Assembly: GCF_043099315.1 (NCBI RefSeq)
Contig: NZ_CP170746.1
Reading direction: 5' to 3' (one strand)
DNA: 64,000 nt
DNA from: Chlorogloeopsis fritschii
GTDB lineage: Bacteria > Cyanobacteriota > Cyanobacteriia > Cyanobacteriales > Nostocaceae
Made by a program: the position numbers and the translations under genes
The notes under the pieces: model-generated
Database searches by the model: none
Seen by the model: only the letters and a program-made list of their open reading frames with translations
Told to the model about the DNA's origin: nothing
Shown: positions 9,179-21,820 of the stretch, piece after piece
Numbering within the stretch: position 1 is the first letter of the stretch
Layout: each line of letters begins with the position of its first letter

Positions 9179-9742
9179 ATGATTGAACTCCTAGCTGCAC
9201 TTTCTGCTTCAGCCGCCGCCGGAATCAGAATAGCTTTACCCTTACTCTTTATTGGACTGTTACAGGGCGGCAATCTCTGGTCACAAGTGCCAATTTTATC
9301 TCAAATTTCCTCACCCGTCTTACTGGCGATTCTGACTAGTTGGTCATGTTTTGAGCTATTTGCTTCTAAAAAATTGATTGGTCAAAGATTCCTACAAATA
9401 ATACAGCTTTTATTATCCCCGCTTGTAGGAGCAATTATGGGATTAGCCGTAGCTTCAGCAACAGCAACTCCCAGTTGGCTCATTGCCTTGATTGGGGGTA
9501 TGCTCGCCTTAGTACTCCAACTAGTTCAGATTGGCTGGTTCTTTCGCTTGCGCGGCTTACCTCTGTGGGCAACTTTTATTCAAGATACACTGTGCATTGC
9601 ATTAGTATTCTTTGCCTTTGATGCTCCTCGGCAAGGAGGATTAATAGCTTTAATTATGCTGTGGTTTGCAGTCGGTAGTGGTAAATACTGGTATCGTCGC
9701 TATAGGCGGTATACTCGCCAGAAGTACTATCAACCCGATTAG
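9179..9742 (+). CDS. DUF4126-type membrane protein
   Basis: A 187-residue, strongly hydrophobic protein with about five membrane segments and a basic C-terminal tail rich in Arg and Tyr (KYWYRRYRRYTRQKYY). The opening LLAALSASAAAGIRIALPLLFIGL and the later Gly-rich helix SPLVGAIMGLAVASA fit the DUF4126 family as I remember it, whose function is unknown. The stop codon overlaps the stop of the convergent WD40 gene by 3-4 bases (the two stops share TTAG), so the two genes have no space for separate terminators. No operon partner is visible upstream. Confidence 0.75.
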   Translation: MIELLAALSASAAAGIRIALPLLFIGLLQGGNLWSQVPILSQISSPVLLAILTSWSCFELFASKKLIGQRFLQIIQLLLSPLVGAIMGLAVASATATPSWLIALIGGMLALVLQLVQIGWFFRLRGLPLWATFIQDTLCIALVFFAFDAPRQGGLIALIMLWFAVGSGKYWYRRYRRYTRQKYYQPD

Positions 9743-12700
9743 TCAGCGATCGCTCCCAATGCTAAGAGTGTATCTCGCTGGGCAGGCGTCAAACCAGTGG
9801 CACCTGTAATATTCATACCTTCATAAGGTCTGAGACTTTTGAGAATTTTTAGACACTTACCTTCTATTACATCCCAAAGCCGGATGGTTTGATCTTCACT
9901 GCTACTGGCAAGAAGGCGAGAATCGATAAAAGCTACTGCATAAATCCATCGCCTATGACCTTGAAGCACTTTCAAACACTCTCCAGTTTCCACATTCCAA
10001 ATTCTAATCGTTTTGTCAGTACTAGCACTAGCAAGAAAATTACCATCAGAACTGTAAGCCACAGAAACGACAGCGCCAGAATGCCCGTGTAGGGTTGAAA
10101 GACACTTTACAGTCTCAACATCCCAGATTTTGATTGTTTTATCTTCACTACCACTTGCCAAGGTTTGTCCATCCGGACTAAACACAGCCGACCAAATTGC
10201 TGTAGTATGTCCAGTAAATATTTTGATGCACTGTCCTGTCTGCACATCCCAACCCCGAATTAAGAAATCTGCACCAGTACTAATCAAAAGCTTGCCATCG
10301 CGACTATAAATAGTTGAGACAGCAGCAGTATCATGTTGAAAAACTCGCAGACATTCTCCAGTCTGCACATCCCATATTCGTACTTGTTTATCACTACCAC
10401 CACTAGTTAAGTACCCATCGGGACTAAAGGCAACTGAAAGCACCCAGCTTGTGTGTCCTCGCAAAATTTTTAGACATTCTCCAGTTTGAATATCCCAAAT
10501 TCTCACCGTTTCATCAGAACTGCCGCTTGCCAAAGTTCTACCATCAGGGCTGAAAGCCACAAAGCGTACCCAGTTTGTATGTCCTTCTAAAGTTTTGATA
10601 CACTTGCCAGTATTAATATCCCAAAGTTTAACTTTTTGGTCTTCGCTACCACTAGCTAAAATCGGAGAGTCACAAAGATGATTGTAGGGAGAGACGGCTA
10701 ATGCCCAGATCCCGCTACCATATCCACTCAAGGTGCGGAAACACTTGCCTGTGCTAATATCCCAAAGTTTAATAGTTTGGTTATCATCACTGGCAATCAA
10801 ATTTTTTCCATTCGGACTAAAAGCGAGCGATCGCAAAGTGTTGGTGTGTCCTTGTAAAGTTTTTAGACATTCTCCAGTGTGAATGTTCCACAGTCGAATC
10901 GTTGCATCACTACTACCACTGGCGATCGTATTACCATCTTGACTACAGACAACACACCAGACATGATTTTTATGACCTTGAAGTATGTGCAGACATTGAC
11001 TCGTTGATACATCCCAAATCCTAACAGTACCATCTGCACTACCGCTCACCAGCAATTTACCATCTATGCTAAATGCTACAGACCAAACATCACGGCTGTG
11101 ACCGTGCAAAGTTATCAAACATTCGCCAGTATTGACATTCCAGAGTTTAATTGTCTGGTCAATGCTCCCACTGGCTATAGTTTGACCATCTGGACTACAA
11201 GCAATAGAACAAATCCAATCGATATGTCCTTGCAGTGTTTTCAGACATTCTCCACTTTTTATATCCCACAGTTTGATAGTCCGGTCAATACTACCACTAG
11301 CAAGAATGGGATGATTATTACTTGAATTTGGCTGTTCAACCAAAGCAGCAGTCCAAACAAAGCTATTATGCCCGCTAAATACTTGCAAACATTCACCTGC
11401 AAGATTCCAATACTTGACAGTTTGATCATCGCTAGCACTAAATAATGTTTGACCATCAGCACTAAAGACAATTGCACGTACCCAACCTGCGTGCCCCTCC
11501 CAAGTCAAGCGTTGCTCTCCATCTGTGATTTGCCACAAAGAAATTTTGCCGTCAGTATCGCCAGTCGCCACCAGACTACCATCTGGGCTTACTGCTACGG
11601 TAAAGATGTAACTTAAATTGGCAGTAAACGTAGATTTTGCCAAATCCGCATGGGCAAAGTTAGTTTGGTGTAAGTTAATTCCTTTGCAATCAGCTTGCCA
11701 AATCGTTACCTCAGAAAAATCATGGTTACTTAAATTTATGTTTAGCTGACGAAGTAAATTAATAATATTTCCACCTACATATCCTGTTTCACTTGGTTTC
11801 TTGCCACGCAGTGATGCCAAAATTGCCATTAACTGAGATTCAATCCGGTTGGTACTTCCGAAAATAGACAGTAATTTTTGAATAACAGGGTTAAGAATCA
11901 GGTAGATTTGAATTTCTTTGATGTAATCTTTGGCTGTGGCTTTGATGAGTGCATGAGTTTTGAAGAGAGAAACACCCTGATTTTCAATTTCAATGCATAC
12001 TCGCTGAATCAAGCAACTAGTCATGTACTCCATTAAGACAGGTTGTAGCGTAAACAAACCGCTGCCTTTTTCAATGAGCGATCGCCTCTCTAAAGCCTCT
12101 AGTGCTGCCATTAACTCAGCAGTGGAAGTAGAAGATAGTAAATCAGCCTGTAATTCTGTAAAACTCACTGGTTCGCGATTAATTGCTAACCAGTACATAA
12201 CTTCTTGTTCTAAAGCTGACAAGCGCCGAAACTGCTGTTCGAGTAAATCCTGAATATCACCAAAGATAATTGTGCCTTGAGTAAGAAAACGGGAGATATC
12301 GCCATCAAATAAATCCCGAATAGTTGTTGCTACAATTTTCAGTGCCAATGGGTTACCAGCATAAGATTGGATTAATTTCTGCCAGTCATGATTTGAGCCA
12401 TTAAAATTCCCTTTACAACTAAAGATAGCTTGTCCATCTGCAATTGATAAACCAGATAATTGTAAAGAACGAACAGGTAAATTTTCCCCTTCAAAAATGG
12501 CAATTTCTTTTGGCTTTTCTCGACTTGTTAGCACTAGGCAGCTTTGATGACGAAACTCACCAATGCGCTGAAAAAATTCTCCATAGCCTTCATATCCGGC
12601 TCGATATTTACCCGTTTTTCCTAGCTCATTACTTGTTAAAATTGTCTCTGCATTATCAAGAATGAGCAAGCAGCGATATTTTTGAAGATAGTTTAGCAGT

Positions 12701-13314
12701 CGAGAAAATTTTTCATCTAAAGATTCAGGTAATTCGCTTTCCTTTTGGTGAGAAAGAAATTGAATAATGTTAGTTAAAAGTGAATCAAGAGTTGGAGCAT
12801 TCTGTAGAGAACGCCAAATAGTATACTCAAATTCTGTCTGAATTTTCTCACCTATTTTTACAGACAAAGAAGTCTTGCCAATTCCACCAATACCCAATAG
12901 CGCCACTAATCGGCAACGGTCTTGAATTATCCACTTTTCTAGAAGTTCTAGTTCTTGTGATCGTCCGTAAAATAAATAAACATCAACTGCTTTATCCCAG
13001 TCTTGATGTGTATTTGAGTCTAAATTTGGGTAGATTTTTTCTTTTACTTGATTATTAAAATGATGCAAACTCCATCTTCTCAAAACAGTACGAAAGTTAT
13101 TTTTCGTAACTTTTACACCCATAATTTCTGAGATATTTTTCCAAAGTTGGAAGCCTACAAGTTTGACATAGTCAGCATCGTAACCTAAATTTTGAGCTAT
13201 TTCAGGATAACTTTTTTGTTCCCAACACTGTCTAAATATGACTTCCTGTAAGTCATTTAATGCTGCGTTTTTTAGAAGACTTTCAATAATTTCTAAAGCC
13301 TCTTCAACATTCAT
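9739..13314 (-). CDS. STAND (NB-ARC-type) ATPase with 14 WD40 repeats
   Basis: A 1191-residue multidomain protein. Residues 1-80 are helical with a helix-turn-helix-like stretch (YPEIAQNLGYDADYVKLVGFQ), as in the N-terminal module of many cyanobacterial STAND proteins. The ATPase follows, with Walker A GIGGIGKTS at 141-149, Walker B LLILDNAET at 216-224 and LVLTSREKP as sensor region. A helical linker (about 350-560) is followed by a short pentapeptide-like piece (LHQTNFAHADLAKSTF). Fourteen WD40 repeats run from about 575 to 1160, enough for two seven-bladed propellers. STAND proteins act as ATP-driven switches that oligomerise on ligand sensing by the repeat domain; some defend against phage. 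No separate effector domain is obvious, and the N-terminal module may recruit a partner. Confidence 0.92.
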   Translation of the reverse strand: MNVEEALEIIESLLKNAALNDLQEVIFRQCWEQKSYPEIAQNLGYDADYVKLVGFQLWKNISEIMGVKVTKNNFRTVLRRWSLHHFNNQVKEKIYPNLDSNTHQDWDKAVDVYLFYGRSQELELLEKWIIQDRCRLVALLGIGGIGKTSLSVKIGEKIQTEFEYTIWRSLQNAPTLDSLLTNIIQFLSHQKESELPESLDEKFSRLLNYLQKYRCLLILDNAETILTSNELGKTGKYRAGYEGYGEFFQRIGEFRHQSCLVLTSREKPKEIAIFEGENLPVRSLQLSGLSIADGQAIFSCKGNFNGSNHDWQKLIQSYAGNPLALKIVATTIRDLFDGDISRFLTQGTIIFGDIQDLLEQQFRRLSALEQEVMYWLAINREPVSFTELQADLLSSTSTAELMAALEALERRSLIEKGSGLFTLQPVLMEYMTSCLIQRVCIEIENQGVSLFKTHALIKATAKDYIKEIQIYLILNPVIQKLLSIFGSTNRIESQLMAILASLRGKKPSETGYVGGNIINLLRQLNINLSNHDFSEVTIWQADCKGINLHQTNFAHADLAKSTFTANLSYIFTVAVSPDGSLVATGDTDGKISLWQITDGEQRLTWEGHAGWVRAIVFSADGQTLFSASDDQTVKYWNLAGECLQVFSGHNSFVWTAALVEQPNSSNNHPILASGSIDRTIKLWDIKSGECLKTLQGHIDWICSIACSPDGQTIASGSIDQTIKLWNVNTGECLITLHGHSRDVWSVAFSIDGKLLVSGSADGTVRIWDVSTSQCLHILQGHKNHVWCVVCSQDGNTIASGSSDATIRLWNIHTGECLKTLQGHTNTLRSLAFSPNGKNLIASDDNQTIKLWDISTGKCFRTLSGYGSGIWALAVSPYNHLCDSPILASGSEDQKVKLWDINTGKCIKTLEGHTNWVRFVAFSPDGRTLASGSSDETVRIWDIQTGECLKILRGHTSWVLSVAFSPDGYLTSGGSDKQVRIWDVQTGECLRVFQHDTAAVSTIYSRDGKLLISTGADFLIRGWDVQTGQCIKIFTGHTTAIWSAVFSPDGQTLASGSEDKTIKIWDVETVKCLSTLHGHSGAVVSVAYSSDGNFLASASTDKTIRIWNVETGECLKVLQGHRRWIYAVAFIDSRLLASSSEDQTIRLWDVIEGKCLKILKSLRPYEGMNITGATGLTPAQRDTLLALGAIAD

Positions 13315-13616
13315 GATTCGCAGGATTTTTTAAGTGTTTTAGTAAAAATGTAGTTTTTGTAGAGACGCGATTAATTGCACTCTACACCAACAATTATTGT
13401 CAAAAAGGAATACCCTTTCCAGATGTAAAGAGTATTATCCCTATTATTTTTTATAACTGATTGCTGGTTTTAATAACTAACACTAACTAAATTCTATAAC
13501 TTTTAATAACTTTTAGTAACTGCAAAGCCTGGGCAAGTTTTTTAGGATGCAATCAGTTGTTGTGACTCAGAGAACAACAACTAAATCGTCAATTATCACT
13601 GTCATTATTTGAAAAT
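13315..13616. promoter_or_regulatory. Divergent gap holding the psbA and WD40-gene promoters
   Basis: This 302-base AT-rich gap separates two divergent genes, so both promoters must lie here or further into the flanking sequence. Short direct repeats of the TAATAACTTTTAGTAACT type occur at about 13497-13521. I could not fix a -35/-10 pair with confidence, and psbA has no clear purine-rich ribosome site directly before its ATG. Confidence 0.35.
13358..13386. repeat. Small palindromic repeat
   Basis: TGTAGAG (13358-13364) and CTCTACA (13380-13386) flank GACGCGATTAATTG-like sequence. This matches the short palindromes with an ACGCGATTAAT core scattered in Nostocales genomes; a related unit forms the hairpin at 30023-30055. 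It lies in the divergent gap between the WD40 gene and psbA. Confidence 0.45.
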
Positions 13617-14675
13617 ATGACCACAACCTTACAAAGACGTACAAGTGCCAATGTCTGGGAACGCTTCTGTGAGTGGATTACCAGCACAGAAAATCGCCTA
13701 TATATTGGTTGGTTTGGCGTGTTAATGATTCCTACCCTACTTACCGCCACCACCTGCTTTATCATCGCCTTTATCGCTGCTCCCCCCGTGGACATCGATG
13801 GAATCCGCGAGCCTGTGGCAGGTTCCTTGCTCTATGGCAACAATATCATCTCTGGTGCGGTTGTACCTTCTTCTAATGCGATCGGTTTGCACTTCTACCC
13901 AATTTGGGAAGCTGCATCCTTAGATGAGTGGCTCTACAACGGTGGGCCATACCAGCTAATTATCTTCCATTTCCTAATCGGTTGTTTCTGCTATCTCGGT
14001 CGTCAGTGGGAACTGAGCTATCGTTTGGGGATGCGTCCTTGGATCTGTGTAGCGTACAGCGCCCCCTTAGCTTCTGCTACTGCAGTATTTCTTATTTACC
14101 CCCTTGGACAAGGTTCTTTCAGTGATGGTATGCCCTTGGGTATTTCGGGAACCTTCAACTTTATGTTAGTGTTCCAAGCCGAACACAATATTTTGATGCA
14201 CCCCTTCCACCAATTAGGAGTTGTAGGTGTATTTGGAGGTGCTTTAATTTCTGCGATGCACGGCTCTTTGGTAACCTCTACCCTAGTGCGTGAAACCAGT
14301 GAAACCGAATCAGCCAACTACGGCTATAAATTTGGTCAAGAAGAAGAAACCTACAATATTGTTGCTGCTCACGGCTACTTGGGAAGACTTTTTTGGCAAT
14401 ACGTTAGCTTCAGAAACTCTCGTTCATTGCACTTTGTTTTAGCCGCTTTACCTGTAATTGGTATCTGGTTTACCGCCTTGGGTATCAGCACAATGGCATT
14501 TAACCTCAACGGTTTTAACTTTAACCAATCCGTAATTGATTCTCAAGGACGTGTAATTAACACCTGGGCAGATATCATCAACCGTGCCAACCTGGGAATG
14601 GAAGTGATGCACGAGCGTAACGCTCATAATTTTCCTCTAGACTTGGCTGCTAAGGCTCCTGCAATCAACGCTTAG
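13617..14675 (+). CDS. psbA: Photosystem II D1 protein, variant form
   Basis: A 352-residue D1, the reaction-centre subunit that binds P680, pheophytin, QB and the Mn4CaO5 cluster in the thylakoid membrane. Residues seen and intact are Tyr161 (TyrZ), Asp170, Glu189, His190, His198, His215, His252, Ser264, His272, His332, Glu333, His337, Asp342 and Ala344, so an active water-splitting D1 is expected. Position 130 is Gln (low-light type). Gly80, Phe158 and Thr286 are the usual residues, which argues against the microaerobic D1' form. Oddities: the tail after Ala344 has only 8 residues where about 16 is usual. Several conserved positions also differ from the common D1 as I remember it: Leu255, Phe259, Trp260, Val263, Arg266, Val274 and Leu278, many near the QB pocket. 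Confidence 0.96.
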   Translation: MTTTLQRRTSANVWERFCEWITSTENRLYIGWFGVLMIPTLLTATTCFIIAFIAAPPVDIDGIREPVAGSLLYGNNIISGAVVPSSNAIGLHFYPIWEAASLDEWLYNGGPYQLIIFHFLIGCFCYLGRQWELSYRLGMRPWICVAYSAPLASATAVFLIYPLGQGSFSDGMPLGISGTFNFMLVFQAEHNILMHPFHQLGVVGVFGGALISAMHGSLVTSTLVRETSETESANYGYKFGQEEETYNIVAAHGYLGRLFWQYVSFRNSRSLHFVLAALPVIGIWFTALGISTMAFNLNGFNFNQSVIDSQGRVINTWADIINRANLGMEVMHERNAHNFPLDLAAKAPAINA

Positions 14676-14734
14676 GTTTGTTTCAGATTTCGGTTGTTGT
14701 TCTATGAGTGCTTAATGAAATACAACCAATAATG

Positions 14735-14762
14735 GCGCTCCCAAAGGAGCGCTTTTTCTTTT
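14735..14762 (+). terminator. psbA intrinsic terminator
   Basis: GCGCTCC (14735-14741) and GGAGCGC (14746-14752) form a 7-bp GC-rich stem with a 4-nt loop, followed directly by TTTTTCTTTT. It is a textbook rho-independent terminator about 60 nt after the psbA stop and before the convergent hemH. Confidence 0.85.
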
Positions 14763-14782
14763 ATTTAGTCTTTTACACCTGA

Positions 14783-15946
14783 CTACAAAATCCCAAGCAT
14801 ATGCAATAAACCATGTCCAGTAATTAATTCAATCATTAAGCCAATAAAACCAAGCATAGCAATACGACCATTCCAAACTTCTGCACTCGTAGTAATACCC
14901 CATTCCCAACGCTCTGGCGGATAGATTTTGACCTTTTTTTTCATTTGGTAGACTTGCGAAAGCTTAATACTAGGGGCTTTAAGGGCATCAACTACCAAGT
15001 CTGCTAGCGCTTTAATAAATACTGGATGGGTGTTGAGAGCTGGTACGCGACGGAAGTTATGAATTCCTGCTTCCTCTGCAATTTCTCGATACTCAAGGTC
15101 AATTTCTTCGAGTGTCTCGATATGTTCGGACACGAAACTTATAGGCACGACAACTAAGTCTTTTACGCCTTTTTCTGCTAGCTCTGGGATGGCATCTTCA
15201 GTATAGGGTTGCAGCCATTCTACAGGGCCAACACGACTTTGGTAAGCCAATGTATGAGCATTGGGTCGATTGAGTGTCTGCATAATTAAATAGGTGCATT
15301 CCTCAATTTCTTGCTGATAGGGATCGCCTGCTTCTTCAACATAACTTTTGGGAACTCCATGAGCGCTGAAAAATACATGAGCCTCATCTGGATTGGGCAC
15401 TTGATCGAGTTCCTGAGCTATCAGTGCCGCCATTGCCTGGAGATATCCTGGTTGTTTGTACCAAGAGGGAATAACGGTGTATTCAATTCGCTGGAGCCTT
15501 GGATCTTCTTGCCAAATTTTCTCTAAAAGTCGAAAGCTCGAACCGCTTGTGCTGATAGAAAACTGGGGATACAGTGGTAAGATGACCAATTTTTCGATCC
15601 CGTCTTGGTTAAGGCGAGCGATCGCTTCTTCCGTATAGGGATGCCAGTAACGCATACCAATGTATATATTAGCTTCCTGTCCCAAAGCGTGCAGTTGTTC
15701 TTTTAGAGCTGCACCCTGCGCTTCGGTAATGCGTCGCAACGGGGAACCACCCCCAATTTTGCGGTAGTTTTCTTGAGATTTTTTGGTACGGCGTGAGGCA
15801 ATAAACCAAGCTAGGGGTTTTTGCAACCAGGGAAAAGGTAGGCGAATGATTTCTGGATCAGAAAACAAGTTATATAAAAACGGTCCTACATCCTCTAATT
15901 TCTCCGGACCACCGAGATTGAGTAGTAATACGCCTACACGACCCAT
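14783..15946 (-). CDS. hemH: Ferrochelatase with C-terminal chlorophyll-binding (CAB) helix
   Basis: A 387-residue enzyme that inserts Fe2+ into protoporphyrin IX to give protohaem. The catalytic core carries FFSAHGVPKSYVEEAGDPY (active-site His), and SFVSEHIETLEEID supplies the acidic metal-path residues. After a proline-rich linker (residues about 325-345) comes a single membrane helix, WNGRIAMLGFIGLMIELITG, the CAB motif typical of cyanobacterial and plastid type II ferrochelatases. That tail binds chlorophyll and carotenoid and helps link haem synthesis to pigment status. Length is normal for the cyanobacterial form. It converges on psbA with the psbA terminator between them. Confidence 0.97.
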   Translation of the reverse strand: MGRVGVLLLNLGGPEKLEDVGPFLYNLFSDPEIIRLPFPWLQKPLAWFIASRRTKKSQENYRKIGGGSPLRRITEAQGAALKEQLHALGQEANIYIGMRYWHPYTEEAIARLNQDGIEKLVILPLYPQFSISTSGSSFRLLEKIWQEDPRLQRIEYTVIPSWYKQPGYLQAMAALIAQELDQVPNPDEAHVFFSAHGVPKSYVEEAGDPYQQEIEECTYLIMQTLNRPNAHTLAYQSRVGPVEWLQPYTEDAIPELAEKGVKDLVVVPISFVSEHIETLEEIDLEYREIAEEAGIHNFRRVPALNTHPVFIKALADLVVDALKAPSIKLSQVYQMKKKVKIYPPERWEWGITTSAEVWNGRIAMLGFIGLMIELITGHGLLHMLGIL

Positions 15947-16041
15947 AGCAGTAACAATCCCCCAATCTTTTCAGCTTTTTTACTAATGTTAACAATAATA
16001 TCTCGATCTAAATATATAAGTTAACGAAAAGGAAAGAAGTA

Positions 16042-16181
16042 ATGGCAACTATTTTAAGAGATTGGAGTTACCGTTACTAGTAGCTTTACGATACTGTATC
16101 TCGTTTAGCAGCCCTAAGTGTTGCGGAGACGTAAAACTTCGCCAGCTAGCTTTGTATGACTTAACAATTAACTACAATTAA
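16042..16181 (+). pseudogene. Decayed 5' remnant of a SAM-methyltransferase-like gene
   Basis: GGAAAG lies 6 nt before ATG at 16042. Translation gives MATILRDWSYRY, two successive TAG stops (16078-16083), LYDTVSRLAALSV, then after one missing base GDVKLRQLALYDLTINYN and a stop. From memory, cyanobacterial class I methyltransferases begin MATILR-WSYxYQWLYD-ISRLAALSVGGE-xxRQLAL. Here CAG-TGG (Gln-Trp) would each have changed one base to become TAG-TAG, and one G of the Gly-Gly codons is lost. Only about 46 codons of the usual 200 or more remain before the sequence turns random and meets the rRNA terminator. The homology claim rests on recall of the family N-terminus, so it is moderate. Confidence 0.5.
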
Positions 16182-16251
16182 CTCAGAAGGCAAAGAAATA
16201 GGCAATTAACAATCTAAGTCTAGTTGGGCAAACAGACTAATTTATTTTTAA

Positions 16252-16291
16252 AATACAAAAAACAAAAGCCTCCTCTAATGTTGAGGAAGCT
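16252..16291 (-). terminator. rRNA operon terminator
   Basis: Read on the minus strand, AGCTTCCTC and GAGGAGGCT pair over 9 bp with one G-U around ACATTA-type loop sequence, followed by TTTTGTTTTTTG. It lies 17-56 nt after the 5S end and fits a rho-independent stop for the whole operon. Confidence 0.85.
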
Positions 16292-16307
16292 AGTTGTGAA
16301 AGATAAA

Positions 16308-16425
16308 CCTGGCACCGAGCTATTTTAACGTGGGGCAACCCCCAGACTATCGTCGCCGCAGCAGCGTTTCACAACTGAGTTCGGGAAGGGTTCAGAGTGG
16401 TTCCGCCGCGCCATAGGCACCAGGA
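16308..16425 (-). rRNA. rrf: 5S ribosomal RNA
   Basis: A 118-nt sequence on the minus strand begins TCCTGGTGCCTATGGCGCGG and ends GCTCGGTGCCAGG, so the two ends pair as the terminal helix of 5S rRNA. The middle contains the conserved GAACCCTTCCCGAACTCAG. It is the last gene of the operon. Ends are estimated from the terminal helix and may be off by one or two bases. Confidence 0.95.
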
Positions 16426-16548
16426 AAGCCCTACGGGAATTAAAAATGTAAAATTAAAAATTGCTTTGCCGAATTTTAATTTTTCAGTTTTAATTGTTCA
16501 AAACCCTGAAGACTGCATAGATAATTGAAGCGAAATAACCAAAGTTGT

Positions 16549-19437
<2,889 letters not shown>

Positions 19438-19733
19438 ACAAATAACTTTTGGTGTCTGTTCAGTTTTCAGTTACCAGTCACCAGTTTTTTTACTGATTAC
19501 TGTTCACTGTTCACTGACTACCTACTTTTCGCTTCTCTATGCAGTTTTCAAGGTTCTGGCTGGAATCATCCCAGCAGTCTAACTACTATTAATTAGTTGC
19601 TGAAATTACTCACAATTTTCTATCTTATCACATCCACATTTGTCAGCACAAGAGCCAATCCCAATCTAGTCTGCTCATTGACAAACCTAGATGCTTTTGG
19701 TCATTCTCTATTTCTTTTGCTGGCAAATCCAGG

Positions 19734-19806
19734 TGGAGGTAAGGAGACTCGAACTCCTGACATCCTGCTTGCAAAGCAGGCGCTCTACCAACTGAGCTAT
19801 ACCCCC
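19734..19806 (-). tRNA. tRNA-Ala (anticodon TGC)
   Basis: A 73-nt cloverleaf on the minus strand. The acceptor arm is GGGGGTA/TACCTCC with discriminator A, the D arm contains AGCTCAGTTGGTAGAGC, the anticodon loop reads CTTTGCAAG with TGC, and the T arm has GTTCGAGTC. No CCA is encoded. It lies in the rRNA spacer between tRNA-Ile and 23S, the usual place. Confidence 0.97.
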
Positions 19807-19811
19807 ACGAG

Positions 19812-19885
<74 letters not shown>

Positions 19886-20007
19886 TTACACCGAACCAAA
19901 TTATAGCTTGAAAGCACGACACATCCCTGCGTCCGACCTGGGATGACCAACTCATTACCTTGTCAACTGTGGTGTTTTTCGGTACATGAGTGGGTAGGTC
20001 TCCCTAA

Positions 20008-21500
<1,493 letters not shown>

Positions 21501-21820
21501 GTTCTACGTTTGTAGTTTGTTTAGCTCTTTTTTGGCTTTTTCTTTTTTGACCTTAGCCTCGGTCTTTATTTTCTTTACTCCCGCAGGCTCTCTGTCTTAT
21601 AATTGCTTTCAAACTATATTATTTTCATGGTTCGGATGACTTCGAGCGGCGCTTTGTCGCGCTCCCTCTCTCAGGCACTTAACTATACTAACGAACCCTC
21701 CCTTCACTGTCAACTCTTTTCACAAAAATTTTTTGGACTTTTTTGTTGTTCCTTGAATACCTGTTGTACTGAGTTTAAGCAACAATGGGTTATGAACTGT
21801 TGACTTAGAAAGGGGTTGTT
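21501..21820. other. Divergent gap between 16S rRNA and glyQ
   Basis: This 320-base gap holds the rRNA promoter (21685-21713) and a roughly 180-nt 16S leader on the minus strand, plus the glyQ upstream region on the plus strand. Short open frames here are not credible genes. Confidence 0.6.
21685..21713 (-). promoter_or_regulatory. rRNA operon promoter
   Basis: On the minus strand TTGACA (21713-21708) and TAGTAT (21690-21685) are separated by exactly 17 bp, a strong sigma-70-type pair. The predicted start near 21678 leaves a leader of about 180 nt before mature 16S. Confidence 0.7.

Larger units (their letters stand above)
15947..16307. other. Gap between hemH and the 5S rRNA
   Basis: This 361-base stretch carries the hemH upstream region, the methyltransferase remnant (16042-16181) and the rRNA operon terminator (16252-16291). 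Nothing else was recognised. Confidence 0.6.

Noticed and set aside
13617..14675. Chlorophyll f synthase or rogue D1 instead of a functional D1
   Set aside because: Asp170, Glu189, His332, Glu333, His337, Asp342 and Ala344 are all present, which those forms lack in part.
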